From: Ruminococcus sp.
GTDB lineage: Bacteria > Bacillota > Clostridia > Oscillospirales > Acutalibacteraceae
Assembly: GCA_022510945.1 (NCBI GenBank)
Contig: JAFLSK010000002.1
Span: 33,911-97,910, forward strand
Length of the DNA stretch: 64,000 bases
Reading direction: 5' to 3'
Positions 48,382-59,165 of the stretch are shown in pieces. Below the pieces are notes generated by a model. That model had not been told where the DNA came from. It made no database searches and saw only the letters and a list, made by a program, of their open reading frames with translations. Position numbers and translations under genes: made by a program. The stretch's first letter is position 1. Each line of letters begins with the position of its first letter.

Positions 48382-49239
48382 ATGAAAAAAATTATATCAA
48401 TATTAATCGCATCCGCACTCATACTCACTTCCGCTATCGTATTCACCGGTTGCGGAGAAAGCAAAAAGGCAGAAATCACAATAGCAATCCCTAACGATAC
48501 CACAAACGAAGCAAGAGCGCTTCTCCTTCTCGAAGAGCTCGGTTACATAAAGCTCAAGGACGGCGCAGGCATCACAGCTACTCCTAATGACGTTGAAGAG
48601 AATGAGCACAACATCACATTCAGCGAGGTTGAGGCTGCTCAGGTTCCCAACGTTCGTCAGGATGTTGACTACGCTATCATCAACTCAAACTACGCTATCG
48701 AGGCAGGTCTCAATCCTGTTAACGATTCACTTGGTATAGAGGGCTCAGCTTCCGCTTACGGCAACATTCTCGCCGTAAAAGAGGGCAACGAGAACGAGCC
48801 GAAGATTCTCGCGCTTAAGGCTGCGCTTGAGAGCCAGCAGGTAGTAGACTTCATTAACGAGCAGTACGAGGGTTCCGTTGTAAGCGTTGTTGACAATCCT
48901 ACAGACGGCTTTGACAGTTCTGTTGACTACGACTCAATCAAGGGCGAGACAATCACAATTGCCGCTTCTCCGACACCTCACGCTGAGATTCTTGAGGTTG
49001 TTAAGGATATCCTCGCTGAGAAGGACATCACTCTCGACATCAAGGAGTACACCGACTACGTTCAGCCTAACAACGTTGTTGACAGCGGCGAGCTTGACGC
49101 TAACTACTTCCAGCACCTCCCGTATCTCGAGGACTTCAACGCTGAGAACGGCACAAAGATCGCTTCTATAGCTACTATCCACGTTGAGCCCCTCGGACTC
49201 TACGGCGGCAAAGAGACTACTCTTGACGCTTTAAACTAA
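48382..49239 (+). CDS. metQ: MetQ/NlpA-family lipoprotein (methionine ABC transporter substrate-binding)
   Basis: Lipobox VFTGCGES; TIAASPTPHAEILEVVKDILAEKDITLDIKEYTDYVQPNNVV. Confidence 0.92.
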   Translation: MKKIISILIASALILTSAIVFTGCGESKKAEITIAIPNDTTNEARALLLLEELGYIKLKDGAGITATPNDVEENEHNITFSEVEAAQVPNVRQDVDYAIINSNYAIEAGLNPVNDSLGIEGSASAYGNILAVKEGNENEPKILALKAALESQQVVDFINEQYEGSVVSVVDNPTDGFDSSVDYDSIKGETITIAASPTPHAEILEVVKDILAEKDITLDIKEYTDYVQPNNVVDSGELDANYFQHLPYLEDFNAENGTKIASIATIHVEPLGLYGGKETTLDALN

Positions 49240-49254
49240 GGTATAAATCTAATT

Positions 49255-49284
49255 TTGCACCGACTGCCCGGCGGTCGGTGCATT
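49255..49284 (+). terminator. Hairpin between metQ-like and metN-like genes
   Basis: GCACCGACtgcccggcgGTCGGTGC. Confidence 0.6.
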
Positions 49285-49344
49285 CTCGTAAATTAACCGC
49301 TGAATACATACGGCTTGTTCAGCGGTTTTCTGAATGGTGACGCT

Positions 49345-50340
49345 ATGATTGAAATTAAAAATCTTTCTAAAGTATTCAGCACGTCTAACGGAAATTTTGA
49401 GGCGCTGAAAAACATAAATATAACCGTAAACGATGGCGATATTTTCGGAATAATCGGAATGAGCGGAGCGGGAAAAAGCACCCTTGTCCGGTGTATCAAT
49501 ATGCTCGAGCGGCCGACCGAGGGAAGTGTTGTGATTGACGGAGTGGATATAAGCTCTCTCAAGGAAAAGGAGCTTAGAAAAATCCGTCGCAATGTTACGA
49601 TGATTTTCCAGGGCTTCAACTTGCTTATGCAGAGAACGTGTCTTAAGAATGTGTGTTTTCCTCTCGAACTCGATGGAGTATCTAAAAAGGACGCAAAAAA
49701 GCGTGCGCTTGAGCTTTTGGAGCTCGTTGGACTTTCAGAGAAGGCGAACGCGTATCCCGCGCAGCTTTCGGGAGGTCAGCAGCAGAGAGTGGCGATCGCC
49801 AGAGCTCTCGCTACAAACCCGAAGATTCTGCTATGTGACGAGGCAACGAGCGCCCTCGATCCCAAAACCACGCGCTCAATCCTCTCGCTTATCAAGGATA
49901 TAAACGAAAAACTCGGCATAACTGTGATTGTGATAACACATCAAATGAGCGTTATCGAGGAGATATGCAACAATGTCGCTATTCTCGATAACGGCGAGGT
50001 CGCCGAACAGGGCGCGGTAAACGATATATTCAGCGCACCTAAGTCGCAGGCGGCAAGGCACCTTGTGTTCCCTGACGGCGAGGCTCAGGTTGAGAACGCT
50101 CCTGAATATCAAAAAATTCTGCGCGTACTGTTCAACGGAGCGAACGCTACCGATACTCCGCTGATTGCAGGTATGGCAATCAACGAGGGGATAGCCGCGA
50201 ACATACTTTACGCGTCCACAAAGAGCATCGGCGACAAAACGTACGGCACAATGCTTTTAAGCTTTTCCGACGAAGAAACCCTCGGAAGAGCTAAGGCTTA
50301 TTTAACCGATATAGACGGATTAACGGTAGAGGAGGCGTAA
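49345..50340 (+). CDS. metN: Methionine ABC transporter ATP-binding protein with NIL domain
   Basis: MIEIKNLSKVFSTSNGNFEALKNINITVNDGDIFGIIGMSGAGKSTLVRCINMLERPTEG; C-terminal NIL-like domain. Confidence 0.94.
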   Translation: MIEIKNLSKVFSTSNGNFEALKNINITVNDGDIFGIIGMSGAGKSTLVRCINMLERPTEGSVVIDGVDISSLKEKELRKIRRNVTMIFQGFNLLMQRTCLKNVCFPLELDGVSKKDAKKRALELLELVGLSEKANAYPAQLSGGQQQRVAIARALATNPKILLCDEATSALDPKTTRSILSLIKDINEKLGITVIVITHQMSVIEEICNNVAILDNGEVAEQGAVNDIFSAPKSQAARHLVFPDGEAQVENAPEYQKILRVLFNGANATDTPLIAGMAINEGIAANILYASTKSIGDKTYGTMLLSFSDEETLGRAKAYLTDIDGLTVEEA

Positions 50341-50341
50341 T

Positions 50342-51046
50342 ATGTTTAACGATTTATTTTCACCCGAAGTGATTGAAGAAACACTTGATATTACTCTTAA
50401 TCAGATTCCGTTCGCATTGTGGGAGACCTTCTATGTAACCGTTCTGGCGACCTTGTTCGCTGTAATAATTGGATTGCCGCTCGGAGTATTGCTCGTTGTC
50501 GGCGAGAAGAACGGGATTTTGCCGCTTCCAAAGCCGTTTATGGCGTTTTTGAACGTGTTCATCAACTTGCTGCGCTCCGTGCCGTTTCTGATACTGATGA
50601 TACTTGTTTTCCCGATTACGAGGTTCATTATCGGCACAACAGTCGGCACAACCGCCTCGATTGTCCCGCTCGTTATAGCGGCGTTTCCGTTTGTGGCGAG
50701 ACTCGTGGAGAGCAGCTTGCGCGAGGTAAATCCTAACATTATCGAGACCGCGCAGAGTATGGGCGCATCGCCGTTCCAAATTATCATCAAGGTGATGATA
50801 CCCGAGAGCGTGCCCTCACTGATTTCAAATACCACAATCGCAATAACGACCGTCTTAGGCTACACTGCAATGAGCGGAATTATCGGCGGCGGTGGTCTCG
50901 GAAAAATCGCCATAAACTACGGATATTACCGCTATAAATACCTTGTTATGCTTATCGCGGTTATCATTCTGATTATTCTTGTTCAGATTTTCCAAAGCTT
51001 CGGAACAAAGCTTTCAAAGGTGACGGATAAGAGACTAAAAAAATAG
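50342..51046 (+). CDS. metI: Methionine ABC transporter permease
   Basis: ETFYVTVLATLFAVIIGLPLGVLL, NLLRSVPFLILMI, AQSMGASPFQIIIKVMIPESVPSLI. Confidence 0.94.
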   Translation: MFNDLFSPEVIEETLDITLNQIPFALWETFYVTVLATLFAVIIGLPLGVLLVVGEKNGILPLPKPFMAFLNVFINLLRSVPFLILMILVFPITRFIIGTTVGTTASIVPLVIAAFPFVARLVESSLREVNPNIIETAQSMGASPFQIIIKVMIPESVPSLISNTTIAITTVLGYTAMSGIIGGGGLGKIAINYGYYRYKYLVMLIAVIILIILVQIFQSFGTKLSKVTDKRLKK

Positions 51047-51054
51047 GAGAGACT

Positions 51055-52248
51055 ATGTCTAAAAGAACATACGGAAATGAATTTGGCTTTCAGACGAGAG
51101 CTGTACATACAGGAAATGACGTTGACGCGGAGACGGGTGCGATAAAACGCCCGATTACAATGGCGAACAGCTATGAGCTGCCCTACGACCCGACAGATAT
51201 GAACTGGTCAAGCGCCGATGGCAACCTCTATACACGCAACGGCGGTTCCAATCAGAAGTATCTACAGGAGAAGATAGCGTCGCTTGAGGGCGGCGAGGAT
51301 TGTGTTGTGCTTTCGAGCGGTGTGGCAGCGCTGTCGGGACTGTTTTTCTCGCTGTTGAAAAGTGGAGATCACGTGATTTTTTCGAGCGTGACGTACATAG
51401 CGGTCTATCGTCTCTTAAACGAATTGTTCAACAACAAGTTTAATGTGGAAACAACTATTGTCGATACGTCAGACCTTGACGCCGTGCGCAAAGTGATTCA
51501 GCCGAATACAAAGCTCATTCATATTGAAACACCTGGTAACCCGACTTTGACTATCAGTGACATAAAGGCTATAGCGGAAATAGCTCACGAAAACGGCGCG
51601 CTCCTTTCGGTGGACAACACATTTGCTTCTCCGTTTAACCAAATACCGATTGAGCTCGGTGCGGATTTTGCTGTGGAAAGTCTGACAAAATATATCAACG
51701 GTCACGGCGATGCGATGGGCGGCGCAATTATCGGAAAGAAAGAATATCTTGATATAATCCGAGCTCAGGCGCAGGTCAATCTCGGCGGAGCTATCAGCCC
51801 GTTTAATGCGTGGCTAATTATGCGTGGCTCAGTCACTTTGCCGCTTCGTATGAAACAGCACAATGATAATGCGCTCAAGGTTGCGAAATGGCTAGAAAAG
51901 CAGGACGGCGTGAGCTTTGTCGCGTACCCGGGACTCGAAAGCCATAAGGGACACGAAACAGCGAAAAAGCAAATGTCACCGGGCTTCGGCGGAGTGCTTT
52001 CCTTTGGTTTAAAGGCAGACCACGACACGCACAATAAATTCGTGCAGAATCTGCGCGTGATTACCTCTGCGGTATCTCTAGGCCACGATGCGAGCCTTAT
52101 CGTTTTCCTCGGCGAGGACGATGAAAGGCAGTATCTGTACCCCGAGGAATTTCATAACGGATTTTTCCGTTTCAGTGTCGGAATCGAGGATACTGACGAC
52201 ATAATAAATGATTTAAAACAGTCCCTCGAAAAAGTAGGATTGCTATAA
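51055..52248 (+). CDS. PLP-dependent Cys/Met metabolism enzyme (cystathionine/methionine gamma-lyase family)
   Basis: FQTRAVHTGNDVDAETGAIKRPI, YTRNGGSNQKYLQEKIASLEGGEDCVVLSSGVAAL, VDNTFASPFNQIPIELGADFAVESLTKYINGHGDAMGG. Confidence 0.92.
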   Translation: MSKRTYGNEFGFQTRAVHTGNDVDAETGAIKRPITMANSYELPYDPTDMNWSSADGNLYTRNGGSNQKYLQEKIASLEGGEDCVVLSSGVAALSGLFFSLLKSGDHVIFSSVTYIAVYRLLNELFNNKFNVETTIVDTSDLDAVRKVIQPNTKLIHIETPGNPTLTISDIKAIAEIAHENGALLSVDNTFASPFNQIPIELGADFAVESLTKYINGHGDAMGGAIIGKKEYLDIIRAQAQVNLGGAISPFNAWLIMRGSVTLPLRMKQHNDNALKVAKWLEKQDGVSFVAYPGLESHKGHETAKKQMSPGFGGVLSFGLKADHDTHNKFVQNLRVITSAVSLGHDASLIVFLGEDDERQYLYPEEFHNGFFRFSVGIEDTDDIINDLKQSLEKVGLL

Positions 52249-52310
52249 GAAAAAGCCCGATTTATGATATGAACCGCAAAAAAATAATCCATTATTCATA
52301 TAATTACCTG

Positions 52311-52344
52311 AAAAATCCCTGCCGTTGTTAGCAGGGATTTTTAC
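52311..52344 (+). terminator. Intrinsic terminator after the met operon
   Basis: AAAAATCCCTGCcgttgttaGCAGGGATTTTT. Confidence 0.85.
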
Positions 52345-52368
52345 AAAAAATATAGGTGGAAATTATTA

Positions 52369-52421
52369 TTGACAGCAATTTTGTATTGTGTTAGCATTAA
52401 ACTACTGAGACAATAGTAATT
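52369..52421 (+). promoter_or_regulatory. Promoter plus weaker third operator-like site
   Basis: TTGACA-17-TAGCAT then ACTACTgagacaATAGTAATT at the predicted start, same position as the 48207 site relative to its promoter. Confidence 0.4.
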
Positions 52422-52436
52422 ATAGGCGTTGGCATA

Positions 52437-52694
52437 ATGATGTTGTTGACGGCGAAAAGGAGAGATTATAATGCTTTCACTATTGGAAATCTCAAAATTG
52501 AAGTCAGAAATAAAAAGTAGATTCCATCAGAACTGCACTATCATGACGCTTGTCCAAAGGGATATTTTACACTGGATAAGTATAATGAGAATATAGGAAA
52601 ATTTATTGAGGACTTTATGTCAGAAAGAAGATTGCAACCGAAATTTGCCGATAACGGTCTTCATTTTGTTGCGGAAAGGATAAGTAATGCTTAA
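52437..52694 (+). pseudogene. 85-codon ORF interrupted by one in-frame TAG (52518-52520)
   Basis: Frame reads MMLLTAKRRDYNAFTIGNLKIEVRNKK*IPSELHYHDACPKGYFTLDKYNENIGKFIEDFMSERRLQPKFADNGLHFVAERISNA*; stop overlaps the start of the next gene. Confidence 0.55.
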
Positions 52695-53457
52695 TCAGTT
52701 TTCAAGAACACAGCTTGTTTTCGGCAAAGAGGCTATGGATATTCTCGCTGCCTCAAGAGTAGCAGTTTTCGGAATAGGTGGAGTTGGCGGCTACACCGTT
52801 GAAGCTCTCACGCGTTCGGGCATAGGTAAACTTGATTTAATAGATGATGACAAGGTTTGTCTTACTAACATTAACCGTCAGATTATTGCCACACGCAAAA
52901 CTGTGGGGAAATATAAGGTTGATGTTGCGAAAGAGCGTATTAATGAAATAAATCCCGATTGTGAAGTGCGTACTTACAAGACATTTTATATGCCCGACAC
53001 AAAAGATGAGTTTGATTTTACTCAGTACGATTACATTGTTGACGCGATTGACACGGTAAAGGGTAAGCTGGAGCTTGTTATGAACGCTAAGGCGGCAGAT
53101 ACGCCGATAATATGCTCAATGGGAGCAGGAAACAAGGTTGACGCAGCTGCGTTTGAGGTAGCAGATATTTATCAAACCTCAGTTTGTCCGCTCGCAAGAG
53201 TGATGAGATATGAATGTCGTAAACGCGGTATCAAAAAGCTAAAGGTTGTGTATTCAAAGGAAAAGCCGATTCGCCCTGTAGAGGATATGGCGATCAGCTG
53301 CCGTCAGCATTGCATTTGTCCTCCCGGCACCGCAAGAAAATGTACTCAGCGCAGAGATATCCCCGGCTCAACTGCGTTTGTGCCGTCAGTAGCCGGCTTG
53401 ATTATTGCGGGCGAGGTTATCAAGGATTTAACAAGTTTCGATAGGGACAACAGATAA
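52687..53457 (+). CDS. tcdA: ThiF/HesA-family tRNA threonylcarbamoyladenosine dehydratase-like protein
   Basis: VAVFGIGGVGGYTVEALTRSGIGKLDLIDDDKVCLTNINRQI; CICPPGTARKC. Confidence 0.85.
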   Translation: MLNQFSRTQLVFGKEAMDILAASRVAVFGIGGVGGYTVEALTRSGIGKLDLIDDDKVCLTNINRQIIATRKTVGKYKVDVAKERINEINPDCEVRTYKTFYMPDTKDEFDFTQYDYIVDAIDTVKGKLELVMNAKAADTPIICSMGAGNKVDAAAFEVADIYQTSVCPLARVMRYECRKRGIKKLKVVYSKEKPIRPVEDMAISCRQHCICPPGTARKCTQRRDIPGSTAFVPSVAGLIIAGEVIKDLTSFDRDNR

Positions 53458-54257
53458 TGAAGCTTGCAATGGCTCAGATGCAAATGAGCGGTTCATTAAA
53501 TGATAACCTTGAAACGACAATATACTTTATGCGTGAAGCAAAACAAAAAGGGGCAGATTTCATCTTCTTTCCCGAGGTGCAACTTTCGCCGTTTTTTCCG
53601 CAATACGAGGGAAGAAATGCTGAAAAATATCTGCTTTCGCTTGATTCGCCCGAAATAAAAACAATCCAAAATTCTTGTAAAGAATTAAAAATATACTCCT
53701 CGCCCAATGTATACCTCAATTTAAACGGTAAGGCGTATGACGCTTCACTGATGATAGACAGTAACGGAGAGATTGTAGATATCTCCAAAATGGTATACAT
53801 TTCGCAGGCGGAGAGCTTTTACGAGCAGGATTATTATACTCCGTCTGACGACGGGTTCAAGATTTTCGATACTCCGTTTGGAAAAATCGGAATAGTGATA
53901 TGCTTTGATAGACATATGCCCGAGAGCATAAGGGACTGTGCGTTAAAAGGAGCGGAGCTTATAATAATTCCGACGGCAAATCTTGTCACCGAGCCAATGG
54001 AGCTTTTTGAATGGGAAATCCGTGTGCAGGCATTTCAAAATCTTGCATATATAGCAATGTGTAACAGGGTAGGTCAGGAGGACAAAATTAATTTTTGCGG
54101 ACAGTCATTAATAGCCGCTCCAAACGGAGAACTTATATTAAAGGCAGATAATACTGAAAAGTTGATTATTTCAGATATAAAGCTTGAAAGTATAAAAGAA
54201 ATTCGCAGGGAGCGTCCGTGGATTAAGCTTGCGAAGAGCAGAGGGGAGATAACTTAA
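53457..54257 (+). CDS. Carbon-nitrogen hydrolase (nitrilase superfamily)
   Basis: Glu/Lys/Cys catalytic context: FFPEVQLSPF, DISKMVY, GIVICFDRHMPESIR. Confidence 0.9.
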   Translation: MKLAMAQMQMSGSLNDNLETTIYFMREAKQKGADFIFFPEVQLSPFFPQYEGRNAEKYLLSLDSPEIKTIQNSCKELKIYSSPNVYLNLNGKAYDASLMIDSNGEIVDISKMVYISQAESFYEQDYYTPSDDGFKIFDTPFGKIGIVICFDRHMPESIRDCALKGAELIIIPTANLVTEPMELFEWEIRVQAFQNLAYIAMCNRVGQEDKINFCGQSLIAAPNGELILKADNTEKLIISDIKLESIKEIRRERPWIKLAKSRGEIT

Positions 54258-54728
54258 ATGTCCTTTGAGAAAGCAAAAGAATTTTTAGAGAGTAAAAACC
54301 TCGGAGATAAAATAATTGTGCTCGATGAAAAAAGCGCTACGGTTGAACAGGCGGCAAATGCTCTCGGTGTTACAGAAGCGGAAATAGCCAAAACGCTTTC
54401 GTTTATAGTTGACGAGAAACCAATTCTTATTGTGCTTGAGGGCACGGCGAGAATTGACAATAAAAAATACCGCCAAACCTTCCACACAAAGGCAAGGATG
54501 ATTCCGTTCGATTTGGTAGAAGAACTTACAGGGCACGAGGTTGGCGGAGTTTGTCCGTTCGGCGTGAATGATAATATAAATATTTACTTAGATGAAAGCC
54601 TGAGGAATTACGAAAAGGTATATCCTGCCGCAGGCAATGACCATACAGCCATAGTCCTCAGCCTCGAAGAGTTAGAGACAGCTGTCAACCCGACCGCGTG
54701 GGTAGACGTTGCAAAAATAAGTGAATAG
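54258..54728 (+). CDS. YbaK/EbsC-type aminoacyl-tRNA deacylase
   Basis: AEIAKTLSFIVDEKPILIVLEGTARIDNKKYRQTF, TGHEVGGVCPFGV. Confidence 0.9.
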   Translation: MSFEKAKEFLESKNLGDKIIVLDEKSATVEQAANALGVTEAEIAKTLSFIVDEKPILIVLEGTARIDNKKYRQTFHTKARMIPFDLVEELTGHEVGGVCPFGVNDNINIYLDESLRNYEKVYPAAGNDHTAIVLSLEELETAVNPTAWVDVAKISE

Positions 54729-54974
54729 AAAAGAAGAGCTTTGAGTTTGATGTAAACACAAATATATATTGGCGGTATATTCTTATTATAGGAGTAAAAA
54801 CGCACTGTTTGTTAAGATGTGATATTTAAGATTATATCGTGTTATATAGAACAAAGTTTCTAAATTTAATTGACAATTAAGCGATTGTACGCTAAAATTA
54901 TAACTGTACACAGAACTGTTCGCAGTATATGAACAATAACTGAATAGTGATGAACTTATGAGTGTAAAGAGCTG

Positions 54975-55062
54975 ACGGACGCAGGAACATCACCTGCGGG
55001 CAGCGCAAAGCCAAAGATGCGCTAAATGGGCTTCGGTACGCTGAAGAAAGTGCCGACTCCGT
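54975..55062 (+). ncRNA. Candidate multi-branched structured element in the mobile region
   Basis: Closing stem ACGGA/TCCGT enclosing GCAGG..CCTGC, AGCGCA..TGCGCT and GCTTC..GAAG (alternative CGGTAC..GTGCCG). Confidence 0.35.
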
Positions 55063-55398
55063 TCTATGCATTTGCTTATTTATTTAGAACGGCAGTACAA
55101 ATAAGCGCTTTAAGTTTTCAGAAGTAAATCAGAAAATTTAAAGTCAAGTTACATGAGGCTTCTCATACCAAGGGGGCAGTCTACCCTTTTGAGAATGAGA
55201 AAAAGCCTTGTGTGGCTTGGCTTTTTGTCATGCCTAAAAACTGAATGATCGTCCGAATGGGATATGATATTGCGATGACCAATAATAAGCGAGCGATACA
55301 ACGGCTTGGTAAAATTCCGAGGCAGGAACCACATTCGGATAAAACGGCGAACCTAACACAAATCAGTCACTATTTAATGTGACGGAAAGGAGGATTTT

Positions 55399-55701
55399 AT
55401 GACAAAAGGTGATTTAATTGTTGCTATGGCACTCGAAGATAAGCCTAAAGAAGGCTATCCTGTGCTCACAGAAGGACACCCTTTTCTTCAAAGACTTGTC
55501 CGCTTTATGGCAACAAAAGAGCATTGTCTCGGAACGGCTACAGACTTACTTAAAGAGCTGAACGACAAATCAACGCCGCCGAATACAGTTACCAAACTTT
55601 TGAACAAGTTTTGGTACACATTGTATCATCGTGACGGTATTGATGTACGTTTCCGACGCACTAACCGTAAAAGAATCATTGAAATTTTCAAAAACAAGTG
55701 A
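55399..55701 (+). CDS. Small winged-helix-like protein resembling the C-terminus of element-encoded primase/replication proteins
   Basis: HPFLQRLVRFMATKEHCLGTATDLLKELNDKSTPPNTVTKLLNKFWYTLYHRDGIDVRFRRTNRKRIIEIFKNK. Confidence 0.5.
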   Translation: MTKGDLIVAMALEDKPKEGYPVLTEGHPFLQRLVRFMATKEHCLGTATDLLKELNDKSTPPNTVTKLLNKFWYTLYHRDGIDVRFRRTNRKRIIEIFKNK

Positions 55702-55856
55702 CGGTTAGAGTGACGTATTTATGACGGTTTGATTTTTAAGGTAAACTTGGATGTATAAGTTTAACGAGCAGACTGTTTGTGCTCCCACAGGGACAAAACA
55801 GTATAAATCGTTAGGGAAACCCTAAAACCCCAAGAAAGAAAGGATGTGATAGAGAA

Positions 55857-56117
55857 ATGTTTTATCTTGATGAAAACGGATATGTAATTGATAAGCGTAC
55901 TGAGTTAAACGATGCGTTTGAAGATATCTACTATAAGCTCGGCGATATGACGCCTGAAAAGCGTATAGCTTGGTTCAAAAGTTGTATGTATGGTGAGCCC
56001 TTAAAATATACTCAAGAGATAGATAATACAACATATATTGTAAGGACAAGCTTCAACGAAAACTCAAACAACAATCTCTTAGACAAGATTGAAAAAATAG
56101 TTGTTGAAAACAATTAG
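55857..56117 (+). CDS. Hypothetical protein of mobile region
   Basis: Good RBS (GAAAGGATG) and ORF immediately upstream of the recombinase. Confidence 0.5.
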   Translation: MFYLDENGYVIDKRTELNDAFEDIYYKLGDMTPEKRIAWFKSCMYGEPLKYTQEIDNTTYIVRTSFNENSNNNLLDKIEKIVVENN

Positions 56118-56165
56118 TTTATCGCTTTAAAGTGTTGAATTTAATAGTTAGATATGTTACAATAG

Positions 56166-57884
<1,719 letters not shown>

Positions 57885-57900
57885 AACCTGAAATATCATA

Positions 57901-57948
57901 GTCCAGTGGGGCACCTTCTTTATGTAGTGTGTCCCACCGGACTGTTTT
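57901..57948 (+). terminator. Terminator after the recombinase
   Basis: AGTCCagTGGG...CCCAccGGACTgtttt. Confidence 0.75.
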
Positions 57949-57954
57949 ATTAAC

Positions 57955-58012
57955 GCCCTTTCAAGTCCGTTCACGCCCAAAACAAAAAGGACGTCAAAGA
58001 CGTCCTTTGTTT

Positions 58013-58035
<23 letters not shown>
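57955..58035. repeat. 15-bp inverted repeat flanking the tRNA-Thr terminator (right end of island)
   Basis: TTCAAGTCCGTTCAC (57960-57974) and GTGAACGGACTTGAA (58021-58035), the second being the tRNA T-arm/acceptor. Confidence 0.8.
57978..58012 (-). terminator. Terminator of tRNA-Thr
   Basis: CAAAACAAAaaGGACGTCaaaGACGTCCTTTGTTTTG. Confidence 0.8.
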
Positions 58036-58088
<53 letters not shown>

Positions 58089-58304
58089 AGTTGAATATTT
58101 ACAACTCTAATATTATAACGCTTTATTTCGTTTTTTGCAATAGTTAACAATCAAAATTTTTCTTGAAATTTTCACCTTGCACCTAAATTTGCAAGTAAAA
58201 TAATATATAGTGACAAATTTTGACTTTTATTGATTTGACCATTTTAATATTTTATACTATATAAGCGTAAGCTTTGGGCTTCACATATGAAAGGGGACTT
58301 GAAA

Positions 58305-58679
58305 ATGTCTAAAGGATTTGGCAGTCATCTTAGAAAATTAAGAAAGCAAAACTCCAAATACTCACAGCAGCAAATGGCCGATATGCTCAACATCTCCCGT
58401 TCAACCTATACCTACTACGAAACGGGTAAATCTGAGCCCGGTCAGGATAAGCTCAAGAAACTCTGCGAGATTCTTAACGTCGATTTCAATACCCTTCTAA
58501 GCTACTCAGACCCCGGCTATCTTAACGCTAAGGTTGCGTCGGGCGAGTCAGGAGCAGAGATGTTCAATTCGCTTTCTCCGAGCGAGGAGCAGATTGTTTT
58601 AGCTTTAAGAAATATGAACAGCGAAGAACGCGAATATATCGGCAAGCAGATTACCAAAATCATTAAGTCTAATAAATAA
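58305..58679 (+). CDS. XRE-family transcriptional regulator
   Basis: FGSHLRKLRKQNSKYSQQQMADMLNISRSTYTYYETGKSEPGQDKLKKLCEIL HTH. Confidence 0.9.
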   Translation: MSKGFGSHLRKLRKQNSKYSQQQMADMLNISRSTYTYYETGKSEPGQDKLKKLCEILNVDFNTLLSYSDPGYLNAKVASGESGAEMFNSLSPSEEQIVLALRNMNSEEREYIGKQITKIIKSNK

Positions 58680-58680
58680 T

Positions 58681-58712
58681 CAAAAGCTTCGGTTCGCCGG
58701 AGCTTTTTTGTC
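58681..58712 (+). terminator. Intrinsic terminator after XRE gene
   Basis: AAAAGCTTCGGttcgCCGGAGCTTTTTT. Confidence 0.85.
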
Positions 58713-58757
58713 GGAAAATTTTTCTTTACTTTTTTAAAACACTGTGTTATACTACTA

Positions 58758-58834
58758 AAGGTTAAGCCGTTACACGGATTTTGGATTAAGCCGCAACGCG
58801 GAGTTTCACAGCCTCAATCTGTGTTCGTGCAAAT
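58758..58834 (+). promoter_or_regulatory. Candidate rpsO leader with tandem repeat hairpins
   Basis: Two tandem TTAAGCCGnnACnCGGAnTTT units (CCGttacaCGG, CCGCaacGCGG), then CACAG..CTGTG, directly upstream of the S15 gene. Confidence 0.5.
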
Positions 58835-58856
58835 ATTTTATAAAGGTGGAATAGTA

Positions 58857-59120
58857 ATGTTACCAGAAGAGAAAAAGGCAATAATCGCCGAGTATGCAAC
58901 CCACGAGGGCGACACAGGCTCTCCTGAGGTTCAGATTGCACTGCTTACAAAGAGAATCAACGACCTCACCGAGCACCTCAAGGAGCACAAGAAGGATCAT
59001 CACTCCAGACGCGGTCTTCTTAAGATGGTTGGTCAGAGACGTTCTCTGCTCAAGTACCTCACAAAGGTTGACATCGAGAGATACCGTTCAATCATCAAGA
59101 GACTAGGTATCCGTAAGTAA
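58857..59120 (+). CDS. rpsO: 30S ribosomal protein S15
   Basis: [57 protein letters not shown]. Confidence 0.97.
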   Translation: MLPEEKKAIIAEYATHEGDTGSPEVQIALLTKRINDLTEHLKEHKKDHHSRRGLLKMVGQRRSLLKYLTKVDIERYRSIIKRLGIRK

Positions 59121-59165
59121 GTAAATGTTAGGGCAGGCGGCGACGTTTGCCCTATATTGCGTTTA

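Noticed and set aside
52518-52520. TAG as a pyrrolysine codon
   Set aside because: The ORF is short, lacks a good RBS in frame and shows a second competing frame; a pseudogene is simpler and no pyl genes are visible.
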